Shown here: piece by piece, positions 25,077 through 32,746 of the stretch
Layout of the letters: the number at the start of each line of letters is the position of its first letter
Numbering within the stretch: the stretch's first letter is position 1
From: Janthinobacterium sp. ROICE36
GTDB lineage: Bacteria > Pseudomonadota > Gammaproteobacteria > Burkholderiales > Burkholderiaceae_D
Length of the DNA stretch: 40,824 bases
Reading direction: 5' to 3'
NCBI RefSeq assembly: GCF_002869965.1
Contig: NZ_PEBS01000052.1
Coordinates: 1 to 40,824 of the forward strand
Made by a program: the position numbers and the translations under genes
Notes under the pieces: model-generated
The model's input: only the letters and a program-made list of their open reading frames with translations
The model's database searches: none
What the model was told of the DNA's origin: nothing

Positions 25077-26582
25077 TCAGGGAGCCCTACGCCCTGCTTG
25101 TACCGGGGGGGTGGCTTTCATTTCCATGCGGATACTCTCCATGTTGCTCAGCAATATATTCTGCGGCGACACGGGGGCTATCCTGGCCCAAACGGCTTCG
25201 GCGCTGGCCCGGTCGGCAAAGCTGCCGTAGACGATGGTCAGGCGCGCGGCGGCGCTGGCGGGCGCCGGCGGTGGTGTCGCCTGCTGCCTGCCGGACGGCT
25301 TGCCTGGCGACGCACCGGCTGGCGTACTTGCTGGGGCTGTACCAGGCAGGCGAAAGACATGGATATCGCGCAGGCCGACAACTTGCTGCGCCTGCTGCAA
25401 AAAGGTTTCTGCCGCAGCTGTCTCGCTGGCAGGCAGGCTGGCGATCTGCAGCACCAGTTGCTGCGGCCCTTGTTGTGCCAGCCAGTCGCGCGATTCGGCC
25501 AGCTTGCTGTCGAGCAGCGTTGACGGCGCTGCGGCCCGGGCCTCGGCCTGCGCGATAGTGCTGGGTGGGTGGCTGGAGGGCGGCGCCATCCCCACCGCTG
25601 TCTGGCTTTGGCTGCTTGCCAGCCATTGCCACAGCAGCGCAGCGGCCAGCAGCAGCATCAGTGCGCTCAAGGCACCCGCCAGCAGTTTGCCCGCGTGCCA
25701 TGGCGCGCGGTAAAAAGGGCTGTCGGCTATGGCCAGGTGCATATGGCGCGCGCTCACTTGCTGCGCATCATCCGCAAATGCTGCCAGCAAGGCTTTGTCG
25801 GCCAGGATGTTAATCCTGCGCACGATGCCGTGCGCGGCACGCGCCAGCAGGCGCAGCGCGTTCGGGGTAAAAACGAGGGGCGCCGTGCGGCCGGCAGCGG
25901 CCAGGCGGCACGCCAGATAATCGTTCAACAAGGCCTGCGGCAGGCACGGCACGGTAACACTGTGGGTGATGCGTTCCTTTAGCTGGCGGAACTGGGGCAA
26001 GTCCAGCGTCTGCTGCAATTCCGGCTGGCCAAACAGGACGATTTGCAGTAGCTTGTGGCTGGATGTTTCCAAATTTGTCAGCAGGCGCAGCGCTTCCAGC
26101 GTGGCACCCGGCATGGCTTGCGCCTCTTCTGCCAGCAACACCACCTGGCGCCCGGCCGCATGCCGGGCGATCAGCTCGCCGTGCAGGGCGCGCAGCACGG
26201 CATCGGCGCGGCAGCCGTCCAGTTCCAGGCCCAGTTCGGCGGCGATGGCGTGCAAGACTTCGTCCGGTTCCAGGTGGGGATTGAGCAGGTACACCACGTC
26301 GACATGGGACGGCAGGCGTTCGGCCAGCATGCGGCACAGCATGGTCTTGCCGCTGCCCACTTCGCCCGTCAGCTTGATGATGCCTTCGCCTTGCGTGACG
26401 GCATATAGCAGCGCGGCCAGCAGCTCGCCCCGTGTATTGCCGGAATAGAAGAAGGCCGGGTCCGGCGTGATGCCGAACGGTGCCGTGCGCAAGCCGAAAT
26501 GGCGCAGATACATGCCGTGCGGGGACGGTGCGTAAGGCCGCTCGGACGGCGCCTGAAGCGTGGCGTGCGTGTCGGCGTTCAT
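25077..26582 (-). CDS. ExeA/MshM-type AAA ATPase with TM and SPOR-like tail
   Basis: 501 residues from ATG 26582, overlapping the ABC ATPase stop (ATGA). It has the ExeA opening YLRHFGLRTAPFGITPDP, Walker A GEVGSGKT (73-80), and a Walker B that reads VVLLAEEAQ where the family has DEAQ (Asp to Glu at 152). Sensor region FGQPEL and a GIVRRINILADKALL winged region follow. A membrane helix (300-320) leads into a periplasmic region ending in a SPOR-like fold (YGSFADRASAEAVWARI). ExeA-type proteins help insert the secretin into the outer membrane through peptidoglycan; a SPOR-like tail would suit peptidoglycan contact. Confidence 0.85.
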   Translation of the reverse strand: MNADTHATLQAPSERPYAPSPHGMYLRHFGLRTAPFGITPDPAFFYSGNTRGELLAALLYAVTQGEGIIKLTGEVGSGKTMLCRMLAERLPSHVDVVYLLNPHLEPDEVLHAIAAELGLELDGCRADAVLRALHGELIARHAAGRQVVLLAEEAQAMPGATLEALRLLTNLETSSHKLLQIVLFGQPELQQTLDLPQFRQLKERITHSVTVPCLPQALLNDYLACRLAAAGRTAPLVFTPNALRLLARAAHGIVRRINILADKALLAAFADDAQQVSARHMHLAIADSPFYRAPWHAGKLLAGALSALMLLLAAALLWQWLASSQSQTAVGMAPPSSHPPSTIAQAEARAAAPSTLLDSKLAESRDWLAQQGPQQLVLQIASLPASETAAAETFLQQAQQVVGLRDIHVFRLPGTAPASTPAGASPGKPSGRQQATPPPAPASAAARLTIVYGSFADRASAEAVWARIAPVSPQNILLSNMESIRMEMKATPPVQAGRRAP

Positions 26583-27307
26583 GCCGCGATGCAATTAAGG
26601 AAGGCTTGCTCCAGGCTGGCGCCTGCCACACCGCCATGGCGCGCGCGGCATTCGGCGGGTGTGCCCGCAAACACGATGCGGCCCCCATGCAGGATGGCCA
26701 TGCGGTCGCACAATTCTTCCACGTCGGCCAGCGCATGCGAAGTGAGCAGGGCGCCGCGGCCCTGCGCGCGCGCTTGCTGCAGCACTTGCTTGAACTGCGC
26801 GCGCGCCTTCGGGTCGAGTCCGCTCATCGGCTCGTCCAGCACCAGTTGCGGCTTGCCAGACAGCAAGCAGGCGGCCAGCCCCAGTTTCTGCATCATGCCT
26901 TTCGAATAGTCGCGCGCGGGGCGCCGCAAGGCGTGCGGCGCCAGGTCCAGCGCGTCCAGGGCTTGCCGCAGCGCTTGCGCATCGGGACGCACATGGTGCA
27001 GGCGCGACAGGTAGCGCAGGAAGTCGTCGCCCGTCAGGTAGTAGGGCGCCTGGAAACGTTCCGGCAGAAAGGACAAGGGCTGGCGCGCCGCGCCGTGCCG
27101 GTGCGGCTGGCCGAAAATGGCAATGTCGCCCCGCTCGGGCGTGCAAAAGTCCAGCAGGCATTTCAGCAGGCTGGTCTTGCCCGCGCCATTCACGCCGACC
27201 AGGCCGAACAGTTCCCCCGCGCGTACTTGCAGGTCGACGCCGCGCAGCACGGCGCTGCCCGCCAGTTGCAGATGCACGTTGTGAAACTCGATGGCGCAGT
27301 CGTTCAT
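26579..27307 (-). CDS. ABC-2 type transporter ATP-binding protein
   Basis: 242 residues. Walker A GVNGAGKT (38-45), Q-loop region, signature YSKGMMQKL (NatA/CcmA-type variant), Walker B LVLDEP (155-160) with SGLDP D-loop, and the H-loop LTSHAL are intact, so it should hydrolyse ATP. It is the first gene of the minus-strand locus and overlaps the ExeA-like gene. No permease is adjacent; the only ABC-2 permease in the window is 12 kb downstream at 13821-14606 on the same strand, and is the probable partner. ATG 27307 is used; no strong ribosome-binding site is visible. Confidence 0.88.
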   Translation of the reverse strand: MNDCAIEFHNVHLQLAGSAVLRGVDLQVRAGELFGLVGVNGAGKTSLLKCLLDFCTPERGDIAIFGQPHRHGAARQPLSFLPERFQAPYYLTGDDFLRYLSRLHHVRPDAQALRQALDALDLAPHALRRPARDYSKGMMQKLGLAACLLSGKPQLVLDEPMSGLDPKARAQFKQVLQQARAQGRGALLTSHALADVEELCDRMAILHGGRIVFAGTPAECRARHGGVAGASLEQAFLNCIAA

Positions 27308-27515
27308 AGGGGCAAGGGTCGGCAGGCAAGAGGGCGTACGACCGCCATTATTGCCATGGGCGAGGGCGGGCGGCAAGTGTTTCCTTCTAGCGTGCGCAAA
27401 TGCGCGAAAATCAAGCCGCGTAATGTATTTTCTTTAAGAAACAACAGGTTCTGGAATAAAATACCTGCGCGCGCCGCTGGCGTGCATCGTCTGAAGAATT
27501 TGTCGAGGAGCAAGC
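27308..27515. promoter_or_regulatory. Divergent regulatory region between the two pilus loci
   Basis: The 208 bp separate the ABC ATPase (-) and mshE (+). They turn AT-rich near mshE, with the perfect 13-bp dyad TTTCTTTAAGAAA (27429-27441) and a -10-like TAAAAT (27457-27462) about 60 bp upstream of mshE. The best -35 alternative is poor, so an activator may be needed; no sigma-54 -24/-12 element was recognised. mshE has GAGGAG-type ribosome binding just before its ATG. No ORF of note lies here. Confidence 0.4.
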
Positions 27516-29219
27516 ATGGCAAGGCCAGAGAAAGTCCGGCTCGGTGAAATTTTGGTGCAGCAGGAGTTGCTGACGGAACAACAGTTGGGCCAGGCATTGA
27601 CGGAACAGAAGCGTTCGGGGCGCAAGCTGGGCCGCGTTTTTGTCGAGCACGGCTTTGTCACGGAAGAGCAAATTTCGGGTGCGCTGGCACGCCAGCTCGA
27701 CATTCCCTACATCAATCTGAAGTTTTTCAACATCAATCCCGAACTGGTGCGGTTGCTGCCGGAAACCCAGGCGCGGCGCTTTCGCGCGCTGGTGATGGAA
27801 GACCGGCGCGAGGGTTTGCTGGTCGGCATGTCCGATCCGACGGACCTGTTCGCCTACGATGAAATTTCGCGCCTGGTCAAGCGCCACATCGAATTGGCCG
27901 TGGTCAACGAAACGGAAGTGCTGCAGGCGATCGACCGCATCTACCGCCGCACGGAAGATATTTCCACCCTGACACGCGAGCTGGAGCAGGACCTGGGCGA
28001 TGTGTCCGTCGACTTCGGCGCCCTGGCCGCCAATCCGGGCCTGGAAGAAGCGCCCATCGTCAAGCTGCTGCAATCGGTGTTCGAGGACGCCACGCAAGTG
28101 CGCGCCTCGGACATCCACATCGAACCGCAGGAAGGGCGGCTGCAAATCCGCTTCCGCATCGACGGCGTGCTGCACCTGCAGACGGAAGCGGACAGCAAGA
28201 TCGCCAGTTCGCTGGCGCTGCGCCTGAAGCTGATGTCGGACCTCGATATTTCCGAAAAACGCTTGCCGCAGGATGGCCGCTTCGCCATCCGCGTGAAAAA
28301 CCAGCGCATCGACGTGCGTATCTCCACCATGCCGACGCAATACGGCGAATCGGTGGTGATGCGGCTCTTGAACCAGGGCGGCACGACCCTGCGCCTGGAC
28401 GCCATCGGCATGCCGCCTGCGCTGGTGGCGCAGTTCCGCGCCATCGTGAACCGTCCGAACGGCCTGGTGCTGGTGACGGGGCCGACCGGTAGCGGCAAGA
28501 CGACGACCTTGTACTGCGCCTTGTCCGAGCTCAATTCCGTGGAAAAAAAGCTCATCACTGTGGAAGACCCTGTCGAATATCGCTTGCCCGGCATTAACCA
28601 GGTGCAAGTGAACGACAAGATCGAGCTCAATTTTGCCCGCGTGCTGCGCTCGGCCCTGCGGCAAGATCCCGATATCGTGCTCGTCGGCGAGATGCGCGAC
28701 CAGGAAACGGCGCAGATCGGCTTGCGCGCCGCCATGACGGGTCACTTGGTGCTGTCGACCCTGCACACCAACGACGCCATCAGCACGCCGCTGCGCCTGA
28801 TGGACATGGGCGTGCCCCGTTACATGGTGGGCAGCTCGCTGCAAGCCGTGCTGGCGCAGCGCCTGGTGCGCGTGATTTGCGAAAGCTGCAGCACGCCGTA
28901 CCAGCCCACGCCCAACGAATACGAATGGCTGCGCCTGGAACTGGGCGAGCTGGTCGAGCGCAACCAGTATTTCCACGGCAAGGGCTGCTCGCATTGCAAT
29001 GGCATGGGTTACCGGGGCCGCACGGGCGTGTACGAATTGCTGGAAATCACGCGCGCCGTGGCCGACGCCGCCAACCATGCCGATCCTTCCCACTTCATGA
29101 AGGTGGCGATGGCGCAGATGGCGGGCGAAACCTTGCGCCGCCACGCCGTGCAACTGGTAGTCCAGGGCCGCACGACGGTGATGGAAGCGATGCGCATCAG
29201 CAACCAGAGCGAGGATTGA
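27516..29219 (+). CDS. mshE: MSHA pilus assembly ATPase MshE with c-di-GMP-binding N-terminus
   Basis: 567 residues. The N-terminal MshEN domain carries both tandem c-di-GMP motifs: RLGEILVQQELLTEQQLGQ (R8-L-G...) and KLGRVFVEHGFVTEEQISG (R36-K37-L-G...). Walker A is GPTGSGKT (322-329), Walker B VLVGEMRDQETAQIG, His box STLHTNDAIST, and the tetracysteine zinc site CESC...CSHC is complete. It should polymerise the MSHA pilus in response to c-di-GMP, as shown for Vibrio cholerae MshE. The stop is 1 nt from the mshG start. Colinear paralogue at 19909-21612. Confidence 0.93.
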   Translation: MARPEKVRLGEILVQQELLTEQQLGQALTEQKRSGRKLGRVFVEHGFVTEEQISGALARQLDIPYINLKFFNINPELVRLLPETQARRFRALVMEDRREGLLVGMSDPTDLFAYDEISRLVKRHIELAVVNETEVLQAIDRIYRRTEDISTLTRELEQDLGDVSVDFGALAANPGLEEAPIVKLLQSVFEDATQVRASDIHIEPQEGRLQIRFRIDGVLHLQTEADSKIASSLALRLKLMSDLDISEKRLPQDGRFAIRVKNQRIDVRISTMPTQYGESVVMRLLNQGGTTLRLDAIGMPPALVAQFRAIVNRPNGLVLVTGPTGSGKTTTLYCALSELNSVEKKLITVEDPVEYRLPGINQVQVNDKIELNFARVLRSALRQDPDIVLVGEMRDQETAQIGLRAAMTGHLVLSTLHTNDAISTPLRLMDMGVPRYMVGSSLQAVLAQRLVRVICESCSTPYQPTPNEYEWLRLELGELVERNQYFHGKGCSHCNGMGYRGRTGVYELLEITRAVADAANHADPSHFMKVAMAQMAGETLRRHAVQLVVQGRTTVMEAMRISNQSED

Positions 29220-29220
29220 G

Positions 29221-30456
29221 GTGCCATTTTTTGCTTACAAGGCGCGCAGTGCCGGCGGCGAGCTGCTGACCGGCGTGATGGAAGGGGCCGACAGCGGCGC
29301 CGTGGCTGATCAATTGATGGCGGGCGGCAGTACGCCCGTCGATATCAGCGCCACCAAACAGACGGTGACGGGCGCCGGCACCAGCAAGCTGAGCTGGTGG
29401 GACAAGCTGACCGAGAAAAAAGTCACGCCCATGGATGTGCAACTGTTCAGCCGCCAGCTGTACACCCTGCTGAAAGCGGGCGTGCCCATCATGCGCGGCC
29501 TGGCCGGCTTGCAGGAATCTGCCATCAGTCCCGCGTTCGGGCGCATCATCAAGGATGTGCGCGAGTCGCTCGATGCGGGGCGCGAACTGTCGGCCGCCAT
29601 GGCGCGCCATCCCACGATCTTCACGCCGTTTTATCTGTCGATGGTGCGCGTGGGCGAAATGACGGGGCGCCTCGACGAAGTGTTTTTGCGCCTGTTCGAC
29701 CACCTGGAATTCGACCGCGACATGCGCGCGCGCGTGAAAACGGCGACGCGCTACCCGACCTTCGTCGTCTTCGCCATGCTCGCCGCCATGGTGGTGGTGA
29801 ATATCTTCGTCATCCCCCAGTTCGAGAAGGTGTTCGCGAGTTTTCATGCGGAACTGCCGCTGATGACGCGCATCCTGATCGGCACCTCGCGCTTTACGGT
29901 GGCTTACTGGCCCATTTTGCTGCTGCTGGGCGCGGGCGGCTTCTTCGGCTGGCGCGCCTGGCTGCGCACGAAAGAAGGGTTATACAAGTGGGACCGCGCC
30001 AAGCTGGGCCTGCCGATCGCCGGCAAGATCATCCTGAAGGGCACGATGGCCCGCTTTGCGCGCAGCTTTGCCCTGTCGAGCACGAGTGGCGTGCCCATCG
30101 TGCAGGCGCTGACGGTGGTGTCGCAAACGGTCGATAACACTTACCTGAGCACGCGCGTGGAGCAGATGCGCGACGGCGTCGAGCGGGGCGAAAGCATCTT
30201 GCGCACCTCGGTGGCGGCCGGCGTGTTTACGCCGGTGGTGCTGCAGATGATCGCCGTGGGCGAGGAATCCGGTTCCCTCGACGACCTGATGGACGAGATC
30301 GCCGACATGTACGAGCGCGAAGTCGATTATGAGCTGAAAACCCTGTCGGCGCAGATCGAACCGATTTTGATCGTCTTTCTCGGCGCCATGGTGCTGGTGC
30401 TGGCGCTGGGCATCTTCCTGCCGATCTGGGACCTGGGCCGGGCGGCCCTGCACTGA
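29221..30456 (+). CDS. mshG: MSHA platform protein MshG (GspF/PilC family)
   Basis: 411 residues from GTG 29221, one nucleotide after the mshE stop, with GAGG upstream. N-terminal PFFAYKARSAGGELL, the first T2SSF repeat FSRQLYTLLKAGVPIMRGL...MVRVGEMTGRLDEVF, TM about 180-200 and 220-240, the second repeat FARSFALSSTSGVPIVQAL...MIAVGEESGSLDDLM, and a final TM near the C-terminus. It is a complete polytopic platform protein and the partner of MshE. Confidence 0.93.
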   Translation: MPFFAYKARSAGGELLTGVMEGADSGAVADQLMAGGSTPVDISATKQTVTGAGTSKLSWWDKLTEKKVTPMDVQLFSRQLYTLLKAGVPIMRGLAGLQESAISPAFGRIIKDVRESLDAGRELSAAMARHPTIFTPFYLSMVRVGEMTGRLDEVFLRLFDHLEFDRDMRARVKTATRYPTFVVFAMLAAMVVVNIFVIPQFEKVFASFHAELPLMTRILIGTSRFTVAYWPILLLLGAGGFFGWRAWLRTKEGLYKWDRAKLGLPIAGKIILKGTMARFARSFALSSTSGVPIVQALTVVSQTVDNTYLSTRVEQMRDGVERGESILRTSVAAGVFTPVVLQMIAVGEESGSLDDLMDEIADMYEREVDYELKTLSAQIEPILIVFLGAMVLVLALGIFLPIWDLGRAALH

Positions 30457-30962
30457 TGGCACTGCCTGCCCGCCAGCGCGGTTTCAGCCTGTTCGAGCTG
30501 GCGGTCGTGGCGAGCGTGTTCGCCATCCTGATGGCAGTGTTCTTGAACAGGGTCAGCTATTACCAGCAGCAGGCGCAGCAGGTGGCCGTGGCGCAGATGC
30601 TCGGTGTCTTGCGCACCAGCTTGCGGGTGCAGGTGTTGCACCTTTACCTGGCGGACCGGCGCGACAAGCTGCCGCTGCTGGCGCGGCAAAACCCGTTCGA
30701 CTGGCTGGAGGATAAGCCGGCCAATTACCTGGGCGAGTTTGCGCAGCCGGACCTTGCAAAATTACCTACAGGGAATTGGTTATACGACAAAAAAGAACAA
30801 AGAATCATCTATTTGTTTAGCAAAGGCAATATTTTTCCCAATTCAGGGTTTGAGGCAGCGAAATTTAAGGTAATCTTGCCAGGTGCAAACGCCGATCTTG
30901 ACAAGCTCGCCCGGGAACCCGATATCGTGGTGTGGAAATCGTCGGACCCGGTAGCAAAGTGA
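30456..30962 (+). CDS. Prepilin-like protein in the mshF/mshB position
   Basis: 168 residues, TGATG junction with mshG. Leader MALPARQRG then FSLFELAVVASVFAILMAV (Glu at +5) is a prepilin N-terminus. The middle resembles MshF-type proteins (ARQNPFDWLEDKPANYLGEF). From about codon 105 the DNA becomes AT-rich (hand count about 35% G+C over 30771-30870, versus roughly 60% around), yet the frame stays open to TGA 30962. Order (E, G, this, A) fits mshF or mshB of Vibrio-type loci; which one cannot be decided here. Likely a minor pilin. Confidence 0.75.
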   Translation: MALPARQRGFSLFELAVVASVFAILMAVFLNRVSYYQQQAQQVAVAQMLGVLRTSLRVQVLHLYLADRRDKLPLLARQNPFDWLEDKPANYLGEFAQPDLAKLPTGNWLYDKKEQRIIYLFSKGNIFPNSGFEAAKFKVILPGANADLDKLAREPDIVVWKSSDPVAK

Positions 30963-31038
30963 GGCGTTTCCTGGTCCGCTGCAGCGACAGTTTCATGGTG
31001 TTGGTTTGGAAGTTTTTATTTGATTTTGGAGAGCAGGT

Positions 31039-31509
31039 ATGAATAAGTCTTTACGTAGTATGAAAAGCGGCGCCCAGGCGGGTTTTACCCTGATTGAACT
31101 GATCGTCGTCATCGTGATCCTCGGCATCCTGGCAGCGACGGCGATTCCTAAATTCATCGACATGTCGACCGATGCGCGCGTGGCCAAGATGCATGCGGCC
31201 GCTGGCGCTATCAAGGCCGGAGCGGCCCTGTACCATGCGCAGTGGCTGGTCAATGCGGACCCGACCAAGACTGTAACGATGGAAGGAAACGCGGTTACCG
31301 GAGCAAATGGTTATCCTACGGCGGATGCCGCCGGGATTGGAATCGCCGCAGGCATTGCCAAGCCGGACTATGTGATATCTACGACCGGTTTTGTCGTGAC
31401 CCCTGATGCAGTGGCATCGCGTTCGGGATGCTCTGTTACCTACACCGCCGCTACAGGTACTGCCCCTGCAAATACTGTCGATCTGGCATCATCTACCACG
31501 TGTAACTAA
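31039..31509 (+). CDS. mshA: MSHA major pilin (MshA-like)
   Basis: 156 residues with GGAGAG upstream of ATG 31039. Leader MNKSLRSMKSGAQAG before FTLIELIVVIVILGILAAT (Glu at +5), then AIPKFIDMSTDARVAKMHA, typical of MshA. The C-terminal pair of cysteines (SRSGCSV ... STTCN at the end) can form the D-loop disulphide. Beta-rich, Ala/Thr/Gly-rich globular part. A terminator follows at once, consistent with a highly expressed subunit. Probably responsible for surface attachment; named by synteny and features. Confidence 0.85.
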   Translation: MNKSLRSMKSGAQAGFTLIELIVVIVILGILAATAIPKFIDMSTDARVAKMHAAAGAIKAGAALYHAQWLVNADPTKTVTMEGNAVTGANGYPTADAAGIGIAAGIAKPDYVISTTGFVVTPDAVASRSGCSVTYTAATGTAPANTVDLASSTTCN

Positions 31510-31584
31510 TCTTTGAGCACTCTGCAAGGAACGCCCGGCCACATCCGGCCTTCCTTGCGCACCACCAGCCCAACCCCAGGCGTC

Positions 31585-31602
31585 AGCCCGTTGGGCTTTT
31601 TT
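31585..31602 (+). terminator. Intrinsic terminator after the major pilin
   Basis: AGCCC-GTT-GGGCT followed by six T is a classical rho-independent terminator, 76 nt past the pilin stop. Just upstream a second hairpin pairs CAAGGAA (31525-31531) with TTCCTTG (31551-31557), with an inner GGCC/GGCC. Together they would attenuate reading into the downstream minor pilin genes, raising pilin over its accessory subunits. Confidence 0.75.
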
Positions 31603-31614
31603 ACGGGCCATCCA

Positions 31615-32193
31615 TTGCAGCAGCCACCGACCGTCTTTTCGCATCGCCCTGCAGGCCCGCCAGGCTCCCTGCGGCGCACGGCTGCGCGCGGTTTCACCCT
31701 GATCGAGCTGGTGGCGGTGATGGTGATCGCGGGCCTGCTGGCCACCTTTGCCGTCAACCGATTTTTCCAGCGCGATACGTTTGACGCGCGTACTGCCAGC
31801 GATCAGGTGGCCAGTATCGTGCGCTATGGGCAAAAACTGGCGGTGGCGCAAAATCGTGCCGTGTTTGTGCACATCGATGCCAACAGCGTGGCCCTTTGCT
31901 TTACCTCCGCCTGCGATACAGCTGCCAGCCGCAGCGTGCCGCCTGCCGGCAGCAACAGCGGCAGCAAGGAAACCCTGGCCGCCTGCGGCGGATGGCGCAA
32001 CTGGCTGTGCGAGGGATGGCCCTCGTCCGTCAAGCTGTCGGGTGGCGCCAGCGGTTTTTACTTTGACCCGCTGGGGCGTCCATATTACGCGGCGTATGGC
32101 GATTTTTCCACGCTACTGGTGCTGGCCGTCACGGGCGGCGGGCAGCAATACCAGATCAAGGTATCACCGGAGACCGGCTATGTGTACCGCTAG
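31615..32193 (+). CDS. mshC: Minor prepilin, MshC-like (GspH fold)
   Basis: About 192 residues. There is no ATG before the prepilin site. The frame is open back to TTG 31513, but that would place the terminator inside the gene, so TTG 31615 (26-residue leader) is used; the start is uncertain. The cleavage site RRTAARG/FTLIELVAVMVIAGLLA has Glu at +5. The body (GQKLAVAQNRAVFVHIDANS, GFYFDPLGRPYYAAYG, QYQIKVSPETGYVYR) matches GspH/FimT-type minor pilins. Gene name given by order A-C-D-O-P. Confidence 0.78.
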   Translation: MQQPPTVFSHRPAGPPGSLRRTAARGFTLIELVAVMVIAGLLATFAVNRFFQRDTFDARTASDQVASIVRYGQKLAVAQNRAVFVHIDANSVALCFTSACDTAASRSVPPAGSNSGSKETLAACGGWRNWLCEGWPSSVKLSGGASGFYFDPLGRPYYAAYGDFSTLLVLAVTGGGQQYQIKVSPETGYVYR

Positions 32194-32746
32194 CCGCCAT
32201 GCCGCCAGGCGCGCCCAGGCTGGCGTGACCCTGATCGAACTGGCGCTCTTCATCGTCATCGTGGGCGTGGCGGTGGTGGGCATCCTTGGCGTGATGAGCT
32301 TGACGACGCGCAACAGCGTCGATCCGCAGCTGCGCAAGCAGGCGCTGGCCATTGCCGAAGGCATGCTGGACGAAATCGAGGGTGCGCGCTTCACGTATTG
32401 CGCAGTAGACGACCCGGCAGCCGAGACGGCCACTGGCGAGGCCGCTTGCGCCACCGGGGAAGCGTTTGGCATACAGGGAGGCGCCACGCAGCGGCCGTAC
32501 GATAATGTGAATGATTACGTGGCCAAGGATGGCAGCGCCATAAGTTACACCACGGATGTGGCCGGCAATCCGTTTTCAGCGCTTGCCAACCAATATGCGG
32601 CGACGGTGAGCATGAATGCCGTTGTGCTCAACAACATCGCGGCACCCAATGTGCTGCATATCCGCGTCAGCGTTGCATATGGCGACAATCAGCAGGTCGT
32701 GCTTGACGGCTACCGCACGCGCTACGCGCCGAACAGCATCCCATGA
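32180..32746 (+). CDS. mshD: Minor prepilin, MshD-like (PilV/GspI type)
   Basis: 188 residues starting at ATG 32180, 14 nt inside the previous gene, with GGAG upstream. The leader MCTASRHAARRAQAG precedes VTLIELALFIVIVGVAVVGI; position +1 is Val rather than Phe, but Glu +5 is kept. The GspI/PilV-like body contains LRKQALAIAEGMLDEIEGARF, where the L-A-x-x-x-L-x-E-I signature marks the family, and ends in VLDGYRTRYAP. Minor/tip pilin. Four-nucleotide ATGA overlap with mshO. Confidence 0.82.
   Translation: MCTASRHAARRAQAGVTLIELALFIVIVGVAVVGILGVMSLTTRNSVDPQLRKQALAIAEGMLDEIEGARFTYCAVDDPAAETATGEAACATGEAFGIQGGATQRPYDNVNDYVAKDGSAISYTTDVAGNPFSALANQYAATVSMNAVVLNNIAAPNVLHIRVSVAYGDNQQVVLDGYRTRYAPNSIP

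Noticed and set aside
27411..29153. Long minus-strand frame opposite mshE
   Set aside because: mshE motifs (MshEN, Walker A/B, zinc site) are unambiguous on the plus strand; the antisense frame is a compositional shadow.
30963..31038. Possible sigma-54 promoter before the major pilin
   Set aside because: GG and GC dinucleotides with the required 10-bp spacing and flanking consensus were not found; TGGTGTTGG-like sequence is only superficially similar.
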